Of a stretch of 64,000 nt of DNA, positions 33,316-44,395 are shown in pieces. Made by a program: the position numbers and the translations under genes. This stretch comes from Liolophura sinensis. Its lineage: Eukaryota > Mollusca > Polyplacophora > Chitonida > Chitonidae. The stretch lies in assembly GCF_032854445.1 (NCBI RefSeq), contig NC_088295.1:45869385-45933384 (forward strand), given 5' to 3'. The first letter of the stretch is position 1. Each line of letters starts with the position of its first letter. The notes under the pieces are model-generated. The model made no database searches, had not been told where the DNA came from, and was given only the letters and a program-made list of their open reading frames with translations.

Positions 33316-36099
33316 CTGTAGGGAAAAAAACATAGAAACTCAAGTTAAAGCTAACATGCCTTGAACTAAAAGGATATCAATCTTCAATTTCTACTGTGAT
33401 ATAGTTGCAAAGATGTAAAGTCTGATTCGAGTGACGCAACCACGAATGTTACACTGTGAAACAAGATCTCTGCGCAGAAGATTCAAGTATTTTAAGTCTG
33501 GTACCTTGCATAAACGAACTATTTGTAGAAGGATGTGCTGAACAATCTGGGATAGCAAAAAGCGTGAAAATTGTTGAGACAACGTGAGACAACGCGAAAC
33601 TGCGAGCTTGTCTGTTGTATTTCCTATATATGTAAATGCTTGAATAGAATGTACAACTATCAGTTACAGTTGTGAATGCAGGCATTGCTTTTATTAGAAT
33701 AAATCAAGCGAAAAATGTTGTTCTTTTTTTTAGAGACTACGGCACGTTAGAAAGCCTATCGCACAGTAACTTCGCAACTGTGCCCCTTGAATCAGAGGTA
33801 CATATTGGAAACTGTTTGTTTGGTGTTTTGTGTCCAGCTAGTGTCCAGCTGACATGGTATTCCCGGACACTTTACTTTCTCCAGGATGCAGTAAACATCA
33901 ATATGAGACATTCCACGGCTGGTGCAATTTATTATTTCCGTATATTCTCACGCTACTCGGAATTGTCATTCTTTTTTTCTATGTAATTTTAATATATTTG
34001 TGATTTTTTTTACTCCAGGACATTCCCTGGACGACGTATTAGATAAGTAAAATTTACTATCTGTTTTTTTTCTTTTTCGGCAATAAATCACATTCCTGTG
34101 AGAATTCTTATCGAACATGGTGGCACATCTCATATATATCCAAGGCATCTGTCGGAATGTCTTCCTGCACTAGCGTAACCATGTCGGTCAGTTTTCGGGG
34201 TTGCATATACGGTCGTTTTGTACCGCAGACGAATGCGATGAGAAACAGAGGGCGTATAGGAGAAAGTACGAAAGAAAAGACCCTAGGGGATAATAGCTAG
34301 GGCGGGCGCAATGTTTACTTGTCGTAAGATAACGCTTTTGAAAAGTATGGCATTTCCAAGACATTTGGGAGTGCACTGAGCCAAAATAATCAACGGAGAT
34401 ATACATACAGTTCTATCATTCGTATTTATCGTATTATTTTATTTCAAAATACGCAGAAACAGTAAGCTCAGTGGCTTATATCGCACGTTTCTCCGTTAGC
34501 ACAAATCGGCTCTGTTATACATGTGGTTATTTAATCGTTTTTTTTTTCTTGCCATGCATAATTAATCATTAATATCTATAATTATGTATATCATAATGTA
34601 CATTTGTAGTACAAAGCTTTCAGTGATTGGTAGGTGCTGATTGCCTGTCGTCGTATCAATGAAATATTCTCCATTGTATAATATAGCTTCAACACACACA
34701 GTGCCAAACTATTATGAACCAACTTATGCCTATTGCTTCTTTCAGAGGCATTTAGGAATTGGGATGGTACCACTCACTCTCTTACTGTATACATGTTGTC
34801 TTGTATCTCTGTATGTTCATATGGTTTGATAACGGTGTAAGAACCTACATCGAAACGTCACCAACACAATAAATCCAGGAGTTGTTATCCATAAGTAATG
34901 TCTCTGTCAATCTGTTCAGTGGTATTGTTCATAACAATTTCGTGCTGTGAAAGAAAGCGAATGTGGAGGAAACGTAAACGTCGGAAAGGATAATACAGAA
35001 ACGAAAAACGGAAAAGAATAGTCACGGTTTGATATTGAAGTGCCGTACCGAAAGAATAATGTGAATTGTCTTGGAAGATGGGTGGGTGATGAGAAATTTA
35101 TGGAAGGTGGTTCACTGGATTAGAAACACCTGCTTGTTTTGAAAAGAGAGGGCAAAATAAATAGTGAAGTTAAAAATTATTAAAAAACAGGAGTTAAAAA
35201 TTATTAACCAACAAAAGCTATATTGTCAAAGCAGGGATTCGTAAACTAGCCATAAACCAAAGTTGATGTTCTGTGTTAACAATTGCAAGACCAGTTTCCA
35301 AAGCAATGCTCAGTAAAAACGATTTAAGAACTTAGAAAGTATGTAAAGCGCAAAATTAGGACGTATTCATGCAAACAAAAGGATGTAATTTATTTAATTA
35401 TTTAATTTATTTTTTGATTAGATGAATGGATTAAATCAATATCCGAATCTTGCACCATGCTAATTTATTCGTTGTGGCTAATCATAATGTATATCTCAGA
35501 TGCCCTTAGATTGCAAATATTCATATATCCACCGTGGCGATCTAATTCAACTCGACTACTATACCTTTCCTAGCCATGGGTTAAGCGAAATAAGACATAT
35601 TTACGAAGCAGAGTGCCAAAGGCCCTGAACACTCTGTCCACATATTTACTAGAGAAATGTGCTTATTGTAGAATTTTGAAACCTGTAGTGAAGAAGGCGT
35701 CTGATGGAATATTCTTGACACAATGGTTTTGGGAGTTATTACTTGTGGTGTTTGTGGAAATCGTCACGAAATACAGACGTTCAGGATCTAACAAATTCTT
35801 CAATTAAGGCGAAATATGTACTCATCTTCCGTATATCAGAATAAAGTTCCTAAAAAGGCAAAATCTGTGCAATACAAGAAAATTATGATATCAGGGGTTT
35901 TGGCATGGCGATCTGCATTGCGATCAACCACATAGACGGCGCTGTTATCCCTATGTACATATCTATCACGTACATGGCATTTAACAACATAGATGGCGCT
36001 GGTTGCCCAGTGTAACCGTCTATCTTGAATGTCATGTGTAACATCATAGATGGCACCCTCTGTAGCATGAGATCTTTACATTTTAACGGGAAAGACGTA
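33316..36099. other. Gene-free stretch
   Basis: T-rich tracts occur at 33720-33732, 34056-34072 and 34537-34550. The frames at 33672-33986 and 34188-34406 have no supporting signals. No repeat family recognised. Confidence 0.5.
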
Positions 36100-36290
36100 A
36101 TCGTCCGTTACTTTTGAATCATAATCTGATCGGTTAGGTTCTGTAACGCTCGTCATTTTCAAACTGTATCTAATACCGCTTAACCTGGGGCTAGGGGCCG
36201 TAAAGGTAGCCATGCTAAGTACATCAGCATGATGCCTTTATGAACAGTTTGCAATTAAAGCGCGACTGAGATATTTGTTTAGCTGTTATT
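36100..36290 (-). repeat. Dispersed repeat family 1, diverged subfamily copy f
   Basis: The reverse complement reads 'tctcagtcgcgctttaattg', 'caaactgttcataaagg', 'gatgtacttagcatggct' and 'ttaagcggtattagatac', paralleling 29762-29895. Confidence 0.5.
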
Positions 36291-36469
36291 TGACATGGAA
36301 CTCATTCACGGACTACGAATTTGAACTTTGATATGGCATTCATGCCTGGAATATTCATTGTCTGCCCGGCACCATTGAAAACTGATGACCGCTTCTCTCT
36401 TGTGTGTTACCGGTTTTATTCTTATTTGTATAATTTCTGAAATACCTTTGTCTTCGGAGTTCGTGTTAA

Positions 36470-36580
36470 ACGTTGTTGTGGAAATGGATCTTGCGATTAT
36501 CGACTTGGAACGCCCTTTACGGACTACGAATGGTATAGGAATGTCGGACTTGACGCTTGTACTTATATCTGGAAATTAGG
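36470..36580 (+). repeat. Dispersed repeat family 2, frameshifted copy
   Basis: Shares 'atcgacttggaacgccctt' and 'ctacgaatggtataggaatg' with the 19.55 kb copy, apart from a few substitutions and one missing base. Before the gap the frame reads MDLAIIDLERP. After it, a second frame reads DYEWYRNVGLDACTYIW. The open frame covering it (36385-36579) therefore mixes two ancestral phases and is not itself an intact gene. Confidence 0.5.
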
Positions 36581-36943
36581 AACTTCCTGTTGTTGACCGG
36601 AATTCGGCTCTATCGTGATAGAAAGGAATTGTGGGAGGTTTACTTTCAAACTTATCTCAGGGATTATCTTGTGTGGTCAGTTCACAGACAATTAGTCAGC
36701 CTAGCAATCTCAATTCCTGATGAGACTATAAGAAAGATTGTTTGCCCTTGGCCTGGAATTTTTCAAGATGTACCCTGGAGCATCATAAGGTGATTTCACA
36801 TCTTGCAGCTGCAGTCATGGATACGTATTAAACTGTTGAAATTAGATATCATTTCGGGGCCAACAAAGAGACTGTTTTGTAATAAACTTGAGCCGGTCGT
36901 TTCCGCTTATCATCACTCCGAGGGAATGTAATAGATAATAGGA

Positions 36944-36976
36944 CCGCCCCCGCCCCCCCCCATCCGGTCACGTGAC
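36944..36976 (+). promoter_or_regulatory. GC-box run and palindromic E-box
   Basis: CCGCCCCCGCCCCCCCC (36944-36960) is followed by the 10-bp palindrome GTCACGTGAC (36967-36976), which matches the binding site of USF/MITF/TFE-type bHLH-ZIP factors. A TATA-like element lies about 80 bp further on. The GC-rich patch contrasts with its surroundings and is promoter-like, but no gene is confirmed. Confidence 0.35.
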
Positions 36977-37058
36977 GCACTTCGCCAAGCGACAGGCCAT
37001 ACCATTTTTCCATCTGTCCACGATAACCTAACGGTATATCTTATACCAGCACATACTT

Positions 37059-37064
37059 TATAAA
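37059..37064 (+). promoter_or_regulatory. TATA-like element
   Basis: TATAAA within 'actttataaattgac', about 80 bp after the GC-box/E-box pair. A start near 37090 would give a roughly 50-nt leader to the ATG at 37141. Confidence 0.2.
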
Positions 37065-37140
37065 TTGACTGTTTTTATGCAGGAGCCGAGACCTTTAGGC
37101 TGATAAAATCCTTCCTCTGCGGAACATTCCAACGAGCACT

Positions 37141-37203
37141 ATGAAACCGACCAACGCCCTTACCGAGACAGGTGGCCGTGCCGAGCGGGATTTGTGTACA
37201 TAA
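37141..37203 (+). CDS. Candidate 20-codon ORF below promoter-like motifs
   Basis: ATG with A at -3 opens MKPTNALTETGGRAERDLCT before TAA at 37201-37203. A possible donor 'gacag|gtggcc' falls inside. It is reported because of the promoter-like motifs upstream and the CpG-containing composition. On its own, a frame this short is not evidence of a gene. Confidence 0.12.
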   Translation: MKPTNALTETGGRAERDLCT

Positions 37204-37327
37204 CTGTTATCTAGCTGTTTACGGTCGGCTACTGCCACAGCGGGCCAAATATCACCCACTTCTTTGATTATTTGCCGCAGATTTTTCTTCGTTTATGCCT
37301 CCCTCGGCACCTCTGGTGATCTCACTC

Positions 37328-37334
37328 TATAAAA
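37328..37334 (+). promoter_or_regulatory. TATA box candidate
   Basis: TATAAAA in 'cactctataaaacggtgcgg', with GC-richer sequence on both sides, the usual look of a strong animal TATA box. The first downstream ATG (37379) gives only nine codons. Confidence 0.3.
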
Positions 37335-38374
37335 CGGTGCGGAAGATCCAATGACGTAGATAGTGCAAAAAGTGAACAATGAATCAAATACATCGATTGG
37401 TCAGATAACACTATACAGGCTACTATGGCAAGCCGTTTTAGTACTTATTCTTATATCATACATATACAAAGGAATTGTTTATTGTATAGAGACTAAATAC
37501 TAAACTTCCTTGTTACAGATGGCTTTAATAATACCGTTTATTGGTTTCAACCCATTATGGAAATGACTTTCATCAACACCCAAGACGTTGGTTTTTTATA
37601 TGATGTCCACGGTGTTGCTTTACAGTATGCTTTCGAAAGAAGCTTGTTTAGGATGCGAGACGTACTTGAACAAGTGATGTGAAATCCGAGGAATGAAATC
37701 ATTTGTAAACATGGCATGATAAAATGCTGAAAGATATAAATGGTTTCAGTCTTCGGATTCTTACTACTTGTGCTTTACCTGAAAATCCTATGTGGCACTT
37801 CCCACGATAGGGTAGAAATGTTGCTCATGTGGCGTTAGGTCCTAAATGTTGATTCTATCTATTGCACGGCTTGAGTAAAACTCGCTCTCTAGAACAGTAA
37901 CCGTGCCTATATTTTCATTTCCCAGAAGTTCTCTTTGTATATATTTTGACTGCTTTCAACTGTTCTGCTTATACTGACGGCCAGTAACAAATAACAAAAA
38001 CGGCCAACCAAGTTCCTTAGCTGTCCAGTTGCCTATTTCCTACATATCGCTCACCAAATCTCGATAGGTGGTAATTGGCAAATTTTTGTCTCGGTTCTCT
38101 CAGAGTCAGTCTATAAAAGCTCGGCCACTTGATTCCGCATGCAACATTCCACTGAAAATTCGTGTCGCTTGACGAAGAACAAAAGCGTGAGAGATCGGAA
38201 AATATATCACAAATGTAATGAATGATTCAATTGTTAATTCTAGCTAGAGTATGGGCTCCTTTATCTTATATTGCCTATATACTAGCCTCGGTGCTGCATA
38301 TTACCTATCATGAAATCCAATAAAGCGAGGTAATACGGCATAAAGCAAGAAATATTCCATTTCCTAGTCTTATT
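37335..38374. other. Gene-free stretch
   Basis: Contains a second TATA-box candidate (38112-38119). No open frame of note and no repeat family recognised. Confidence 0.5.
38112..38119 (+). promoter_or_regulatory. TATA box candidate
   Basis: TATAAAAG in 'cagtctataaaagctcggcc'. It lies 784 bp downstream of, and in similar context to, the one at 37328. No open frame of note follows. Confidence 0.3.
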
Positions 38375-38765
38375 GGTACAGTGGTACAACCGAGCTGGAT
38401 TAGAGAGACCTCTTGGCCAGTGAGATCACCGACCTATTCGAATCCAGCTTTAATCCTGCTTTTTCTTGCGGTTTTACATGAACGTCATCTTTAACGTACT
38501 TGCTCAAGGGCGATATTTTTTTTTTGCGTACATACAAACCTGTCAACAGTCTCGTGTTATTTGATGAATATACGGTCACAATACATCAAGTCCAGATAAT
38601 TTTAGGGTAATTGAATTTGAGGCAAATCAGCAACCCCCTCTGATTACTACATGGATACGCAGGACGGTTTTCAGCGGATTCCACTACCTATAAACCCCAC
38701 CCCCGCGGTATAATATGTGAAATGTTCTGAAGGATAGCGTAAAAAACATCAGTCAAATTAATTAC
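38375..38765 (+). mobile_element. Diverged SINE, different head
   Basis: The head has 'tacagtggtacaaccgagct' (A-box-like) and a B-box ttcgaatcc ending near 38445. About 300 bp later 'ataatatgtgaaatgttctg', 'ggatagcgtaaaaaacatca' and 'gtcaaattaatta' give a decayed version of the common 3' end. The head differs from the main family, so this is a related family sharing the LINE-recognised tail, or two fragments side by side. Confidence 0.5.
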
Positions 38766-38902
38766 AAAGTCACAGTTCATTTAGAAATCTGTAATTCACG
38801 TTGTAACAGGGAACAAATGTTCGGAACACTTGAAGTACTGTCGTACAGTAACAACTCTGTACATGCAGTAAATTCTTGGAAAATTTATGGTTTTTAGGAT
38901 TT

Positions 38903-39135
38903 ATACTCCAAAAACTATTCTCTTAAGTTTAACAGAAAGTCTGTTGTCTAAGTGATGCTAGAATGTATTCTGTGTATTTTAACACAATATACCGTCAAAT
39001 TCAACATAATATCCGTTAGTGTAATAGAATATTTATGTTGAATTAACAGATACAATGACAGAATACATTCTAGCATCTCTCAGATAACAGATTTTCTGTT
39101 AAAATTAACAGATTAGCTTAAGAACTTTTGAGAAT
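38903..39135. mobile_element. Palindromic MITE (copy 2)
   Basis: Left arm: 'atactccaaaaac', 'aagtttaacagaaa', 'tctaagtgatgctagaatgt', 'attctgtg'. The right arm reverse complement has 'attctcaaaag', 'gttaattttaacagaaaat', 'tctgagagatgctagaatgt', 'attctgtc'. It matches copy 1 (9889-10150) along its whole length with numerous substitutions. It has no coding capacity. Confidence 0.75.
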
Positions 39136-39217
39136 CAAATTTTTATTGTATACATTTACGTTCATGAATACCAAGGGTATGTTAGTACATTAACATTAAC
39201 CAGCATATTTAGCATAT

Positions 39218-39430
39218 AGGTCCCGCGTTGACTGTGACTATCAACCCCTGACCAGTGTTCGAGGTGGCAGGTTCGAATCCAGATTTCACCGAATCAGTTG
39301 CGGTTTTGAGTTTGGAAGTTTGTACCTGGAAAAGCAGTGATTCAGCTCTAGTTTTTCAAAGACATAAACCTGGCTCCAGCGTTATATATGTGAGAAATTC
39401 TCCAGCACCATTCGACTAAATAAATCTTTG
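39218..39430 (+). mobile_element. SINE with perfect B-box
   Basis: B-box ggttcgaatcc at 39270-39280, followed by a body with 'gttgcggttttgagtttg' and a 3' end 'tatatatgtgagaaattctc', 'accattcgactaaataaatc'. The end is a decayed form of the shared SINE tail. The head and body differ from the main family. Confidence 0.55.
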
Positions 39431-40630
39431 TGTGGCCTATATAAAACCATCGATAAATTCGAATGAGTAAATCTTTATAAGTACATATTTAAGCAGGCGA
39501 TGAGTGATCGAGTGAACGGAAGATGTAACTGGTCGGTTATTCGAACGGTACGCAATAATTACGCAATATATGTACTTGCCCACATCCGAGGCGAGTCAAA
39601 AAAAAATGAGGCACGTGTAATAACGGCATAGTTCCTGTGTTCAAAAGCTCAGGTGAAAATCATAAACACTAAGCAGGGGGTGAAGCGCTGTTATAAATTT
39701 GTGCTTGAGCAATTTGTCTCTCCTAAAGGAACATCCCGGTGAAGGCCAGCATGAATGGCGCAAAGGAACAGATTTATGTGAAAGTTTGTCAGCGTTCCAA
39801 ACATGTTAAGCGATGCAGGTTGTCTGCTGATCTTCCGTTGAAGTAATTCCATTGTCCTTTGACTTTACAAGAATTGCCTCTTTGCCAATTATGAGCTGGT
39901 TAGTGCGCTTCACGGAGAAATCTGGCGCCTAACTCCCCAAGCCATTGAATAACGTTACAGTTGCGTGCGTATCACAATACACGCTCAATAGGAGAAACCT
40001 CATGAATCCCAATAGACACGGTTGGTGAAGTATGCTGACAAGCTGGACGAGTGGAAGAGATAGAATGCCATTCACAGGAAGAGAAGAAAAAGAAGAAGAC
40101 GACGAAAAAAAAAAGCACATGGGATTTCATAGACAACCTAGAAAATCTGATATTGCCATTAATAACTTTAACAAATATGGAATGAAAGCTAGCGGTTTTC
40201 GGAAGACGGATGGATGGACGTGACAGCTATCGGGTTATACAGCTGTCCTTATACAAACGGCCAACTGAATGAAGAGGGGCCGACAACAAGCCATTATCCA
40301 AGCCATTATTCATAAACTAGTTAGATTGACTGGCTAGCCTCGTCGTGACTTTGGTGAGGATGGCCAAGCAGGGCTTGATGAAGGTTCCACGCCAGGAGAT
40401 AGTCTATTCACCAAACCGTCCGGCTATGCTTCTAGCCTGTAAGCAGAGGTTTAGTATTTCTTGGGCATAGACTTGCCAGGGTGAATACAAGGTGAATGTT
40501 ATAGCTAAATTCATTTGTCATTAACATGGAAATTAGTTTTCGTTTTCCTTTTAAAAGGTCAAGAAAAGTGGCCATGTGGAATCTGGACATATGTAATATA
40601 TGTATAAAGTACATCAGCATTTATACTGCC
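39431..40630. other. Gene-free stretch
   Basis: A 63-codon purine-rich frame at 40032-40223 (+) has a Lys/Glu run (EEKEEDDEKKK) that reflects a GA-rich tract more than a recognisable protein. Nothing else was seen. Confidence 0.5.
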
Positions 40631-40770
40631 ATTTATTTATCTGATTGGCGTCTTAAGCCCTACTCAAGAATATTTTACTGCCTAAGCTGGACTTGAATTC
40701 CAAGCGACGTCATTAGTGACAGGCCCCTGAGTCACTGTTGCTGCCGCAGCACGCCAAACACTCTCTCCAA
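40631..40770 (-). mobile_element. Internally deleted SINE
   Basis: Minus-strand tail 'atttatttatctgattgg', 'ccctactcaagaatatttta', then a jump directly to the head region: 'gctggacttgaattccaa' (B-box side) and 'gacaggcccctgagtcac'. The body between is missing. Confidence 0.7.
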
Positions 40771-43277
40771 TATTTATGAATCGTGCACGACTTTGTATCT
40801 TCAACATATACCCAACAGCACAATACCAGATTAGAATACTATTATCGATATTGTTACCTTCACATTTGATTCAATGCTAATAATTTTTATCTTTGTCCTC
40901 TTCAGGTTTGACACTACACGTTATGTGTATAGGCTTGCAGTATAATATCAAATGAGAGTTCGCCAGACATACATTCTTATGACAAAACAGATTTACAATA
41001 TGTCGAATTCCTCCGGCAATTTCAAGAGCCATAGTTATAGATTCATTAAAATCCTTTTCTTAAAAAGTATCTTCCCGCGTTGCTGCATGAAGTACAACAT
41101 TTTTTACAGGTCCTACATTTTTTTGACCTAAAACAACAATAAACAGGACGGTTGGTAGATGTAAGTTTTGCTACTGAAATGAGGTTGGAGATCTCAGAGA
41201 ACCTTGAAAACACGAAGTAAGTTGATCTGGCGCTTTTTAGCCAGACCAATCAGACGAGTAAAGTGTTACCACCTGACTGGTCAGTACCTGTCAGATGGAC
41301 TATCTGGGCGATAAATAAACTGTAGGCAAAAGAAAACGTCGGCGGATGTAGCCGCATTCCAAGCATCACGGTGGCTGTATTATATATCCCAGGGCTCGCT
41401 TTCTTGAATGGGAAGGCCGCGTCCCTAGGCGGGTCGCTATGAGTTTTTACAATCTCCCACGTTCGTGCCGACTCCAGATGATATGAATGAGCCGCATTCC
41501 TACACCTGTGCGGGAGTCCAACTCTCTTTCCAGCGACTCCGGGAGCACTTTCCAACAAGGGCTCTGAAGAGGAAGTGATATAAGCAAGCTCGCGCATCCT
41601 CTTCCAGGCCTACATGTAAATACTCCGTGTCTTAGCTGTCAAGCGGTTCACTTAATGCCACCCCCACCTTCATCACTCACTTCAGACTTCATATCCAGAT
41701 GTTACATTTTATTTAATATGCTCTTCATAAAATGACAATAGTTCGACCTACATTGTGCGGTCGGCAATGGCCTAGAGAAACTTTACTTTTTCCATTCTTT
41801 TGAGTCAAGAAGGTTATAATGCAGATAATGGCTCGCTTGCTCCGTCGTTAGCATCGATATTGCTGTTGTAAAGGTGTTAACAATTTGAGACGTGTTTTGT
41901 CGATTGTTGGCATGTGTTTATTAGTCCCCAGACCAAGCCTTATCAGTCTCTTGCGATAGCATCTCCTCACCATTGGGCGAGTAAGCTGCAGCCTGCAGGC
42001 TGCATGCCATTCACCAAGGCTGCACCGGCTGCACCACCACTACACCCCACCCCACCCCCCTGCAGCTAGGGAACACACCACAGACCTACTTACACACTAC
42101 ACACTAGAGGGAAGCCCTGTTACATTCCTGACGATTTTGCCACTGGGGTGAATTTGGGTCAGGTCAAATCGGAAGACAAGATGATGTGAAGGGAGATGAG
42201 TGGTAGTGGGGGGTGATGGGGCTTGGCTAGAGCCAGGGGAGGCATCTTTCTTTCTTCATGCATCCCATCTGTCAGCGTAGACCCGCATGTCAGTTGTAAT
42301 CCCTGTCACACAAACCGGTCTGCATCGGCCGGGCGGAAATGAGCATCCTGTAGAATGTTGTCGGCTTGCGAAGCGTGCGCTAACGATTCCTCAAGGCGCA
42401 TTGCAGCAGCCCTCATATATACCACACATACAGGTATACATACATACAAGCATAAACAAAGTACTACGCAAGTTTCCATTTCTATGGCAAAACACCGTCC
42501 ATTTTACCAGATTCTGCGAGTGAGGGTGGCGTCACGATACGTAAACCAGCAATTTTCCCAGCCTTTGCTTCGCATTCAAGATTCCACAACAACTCAGTCG
42601 GTGATGCCCTCTGTTTTATATAACCGGCTGAAGCAGCACAGGTTACTTGGAGCGGTTTGAATCGAGATTTAATAACAAATATGATACATCTACCCATAGA
42701 TAGGCGTACTATCTACAAAACTTAACTAAATAATCAACCTTTTTGGTGCCTATATGGCCGGTTTACCGAAATACATAATGCACGTTTTCAAGAACTGCTT
42801 TAAGTAACTCATATCAGATGAAGTGGCGGTTAATGTTGAATTCGGTTAGGCCTACCCCTCCCTGTGAATGACAGATATCATTTCTATGACGTAAATTTGG
42901 AATCAGTTTCGGATTATTCGTTCCACAGCTGCGCTTTAATTCCTCGCTGAGGGAACAGAAAAAAGGGTCTTTGAGGACATCTCAAGCTTTCCTGTGTCGA
43001 CAGAAATGTACTCCGTCTCCGTGTTGAAAGCAGGAAAGATTGCTGGGGGCGATAAAGTCTAAGATATCAAATCGCAAAAGGAACAATAAACCGAGCTTAA
43101 GGTCGAATATCAAATCGCTGCCATTGATGGCAAAAGCCATAGACTGGAAATCGTAGTATAATCGTTCAACCACATGCATAACGTTTAAAGGCTTGTCAGG
43201 GTTGGTTTCGACTTGCTTGACTCCACCTTCGCTTCACAATGGCTTCCACCGAACAGTTGCGAAAAATCGGAGCTAAG
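40771..43277. other. Gene-free stretch
   Basis: Includes an 18-bp perfect palindrome tgcagcctgcaggctgca (41987-42004), beside CTGCA- and CCACC-rich low-complexity sequence up to 42066. Open frames at 41250-41597 (-) and 42287-42660 (+) reach 115 and 101 codons but show no domain, splice or polyadenylation context that I can support. Confidence 0.45.
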
Positions 43278-43456
43278 GCGATGGCATGAATGAGTATAGT
43301 TAGCGAAAGTGGTGGCATGAGTGAGTATAGATAGGGAAGATGGTGGCAAGAATGAGTAAAGATAGCCAAGATGGTGGCATGAATGAGTATAGATAGCGAA
43401 GATGGTGGCATGAATGAGTATAGATAGCGAAGATGGTGGCATGAATGAGTATAAAT
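43278..43456 (-). repeat. 31-bp minisatellite, about six units
   Basis: Units at 43308, 43339, 43370, 43401 and 43432, plus a degraded one from about 43278. The plus-strand unit is 'gatggtggcatgaatgag' followed by 'tatagatagcgaa'. The last three are nearly identical and the first two are diverged, so growth was at the 43.4 kb side. A period of 31 does not keep a reading frame. The overlapping 85- and 94-codon minus-strand frames are by-products of the repeat. Confidence 0.85.
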
Positions 43457-43832
43457 TAGTTTAAAGTCATTATGCCGCAAGATTATAACATGTACAATTA
43501 TACAGACTTTAGAAATGGTACATGTATCTTTGTTTTGTTCTGTGGTGCTCAGACGTCAGACGTGTTAAATGATACGGTTGTGCTTTTAAGCTGTTAAGTT
43601 TGGTAGTCATTTTGGTATTGTGTTCCAAAAAATATTTGATAGTCACGGGTATTTTTTTTATTTTCAGTTGGATTCAGTTGGAAATATGGATTTTCGGGAG
43701 TCATCTTACGAAGGGGAATATACTTAATAAAGATTCTGAACAAGATCAAGATCATAGATGAGTATGACTGCAACACTGCACTGTGTACTGTGATTACGTG
43801 CGGTGTCAAAAGTTCTCTATGATACTCCACTC

Positions 43833-43840
43833 ATTGATTG

Positions 43841-43888
<48 letters not shown>

Positions 43889-43889
43889 T
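43833..43889. repeat. (TGAT)n microsatellite at a SINE tail
   Basis: About fourteen TGAT/TTAT units directly abut the 3' end of the minus-strand SINE at 43890, so it is the element's tail, expanded. Confidence 0.85.
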
Positions 43890-44160
43890 TGTTTTACCCC
43901 ATGCTTGGGAACTTTTCACTTATACCATGCGGTCAGGTTTATGAGCAGAGGAATCCGGAGTTCCGGCGTAAACCACCAACATTTGGTAAGTTACTGAGGA
44001 AACTTTTCTCATGTATAATGTACAGACTTGCAAGCGTTATTAGCAGAGGACACGTGGTATTCAACAAGCAAGAGCGTTGGAAATTACCAACTCTCTGTCC
44101 CAAGATATGTTGCGTTCTAGGAACTGAAAGGCAAGCACCTTGACCAATCCGTGACAACCC
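43890..44160 (-). mobile_element. SINE of a second family with TCAA-type tail
   Basis: Read on the minus strand, it ends 'gcatggtataagtgaaaag', 'ttcccaagcatggggtaaaa', 'caacaatcaatcaatc'. This parallels 'cgtcgtataagtgaaatatt', 'cttgagtacggcgtaaaac', 'accaatcaaat' of the main family. The upstream body (44000-44155) is unlike the main family. The head is too decayed for a firm A/B-box call. Confidence 0.6.
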
Positions 44161-44164
44161 GCTC

Positions 44165-44395
44165 CCTCTTTATTTGTTCATTTGATTTGAGATTTACGCC
44201 GTATTCAAAAGTATTTTACTTATACGACGGCGGCCAGCATTGTAGTGGGAGGAAACCGGGCAGAGCTTGGGGGAAACCACAACCATCTGCAGGTTGCTGG
44301 AAAACCTTCCCGCGTACGACCGGAGAGGAAGCCAGCATGAGCTAGACTTGAACTCACAGCGACCGCATTGGTGAGAGGCTCCTTGGTGATCCAGT
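44165..44395 (-). mobile_element. SINE, nearly full length
   Basis: Minus-strand order from the tail: 'tttatttgttcatttgattt', 'ttacgccgtattcaaaagta', 'acgacggcggccagcattg', 'gggaggaaaccgggcagagc', 'accatctgcaggttgctgga', 'ccggagaggaagccagcatg', 'gacttgaactcacagcgacc' (B-box complement), 'gagaggctccttgg'. The start of the tRNA head is lost after 44395. It is separated by only a few bases from the second-family SINE at 43890-44160. Confidence 0.9.

Noticed and set aside
39218-39290. Possible tRNA gene (perfect B-box ggttcgaatcc)
   Set aside because: No full cloverleaf could be paired and a SINE-type body and tail follow.
40032-40223. 63-codon plus-strand frame with an acidic/basic run
   Set aside because: The EEKEEDDEKKK run comes from a GAA-rich tract; nothing else supports translation.
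41250-41597. 115-codon minus-strand frame
   Set aside because: Somewhat GC-richer but no signals or recognisable domain; kept only as a remark in the gene-free entry.
43185-43480. 85- and 94-codon minus-strand frames with HSCHHL/IHATI-type repeats
   Set aside because: They are two phases of the 31-bp minisatellite and have no independent support.
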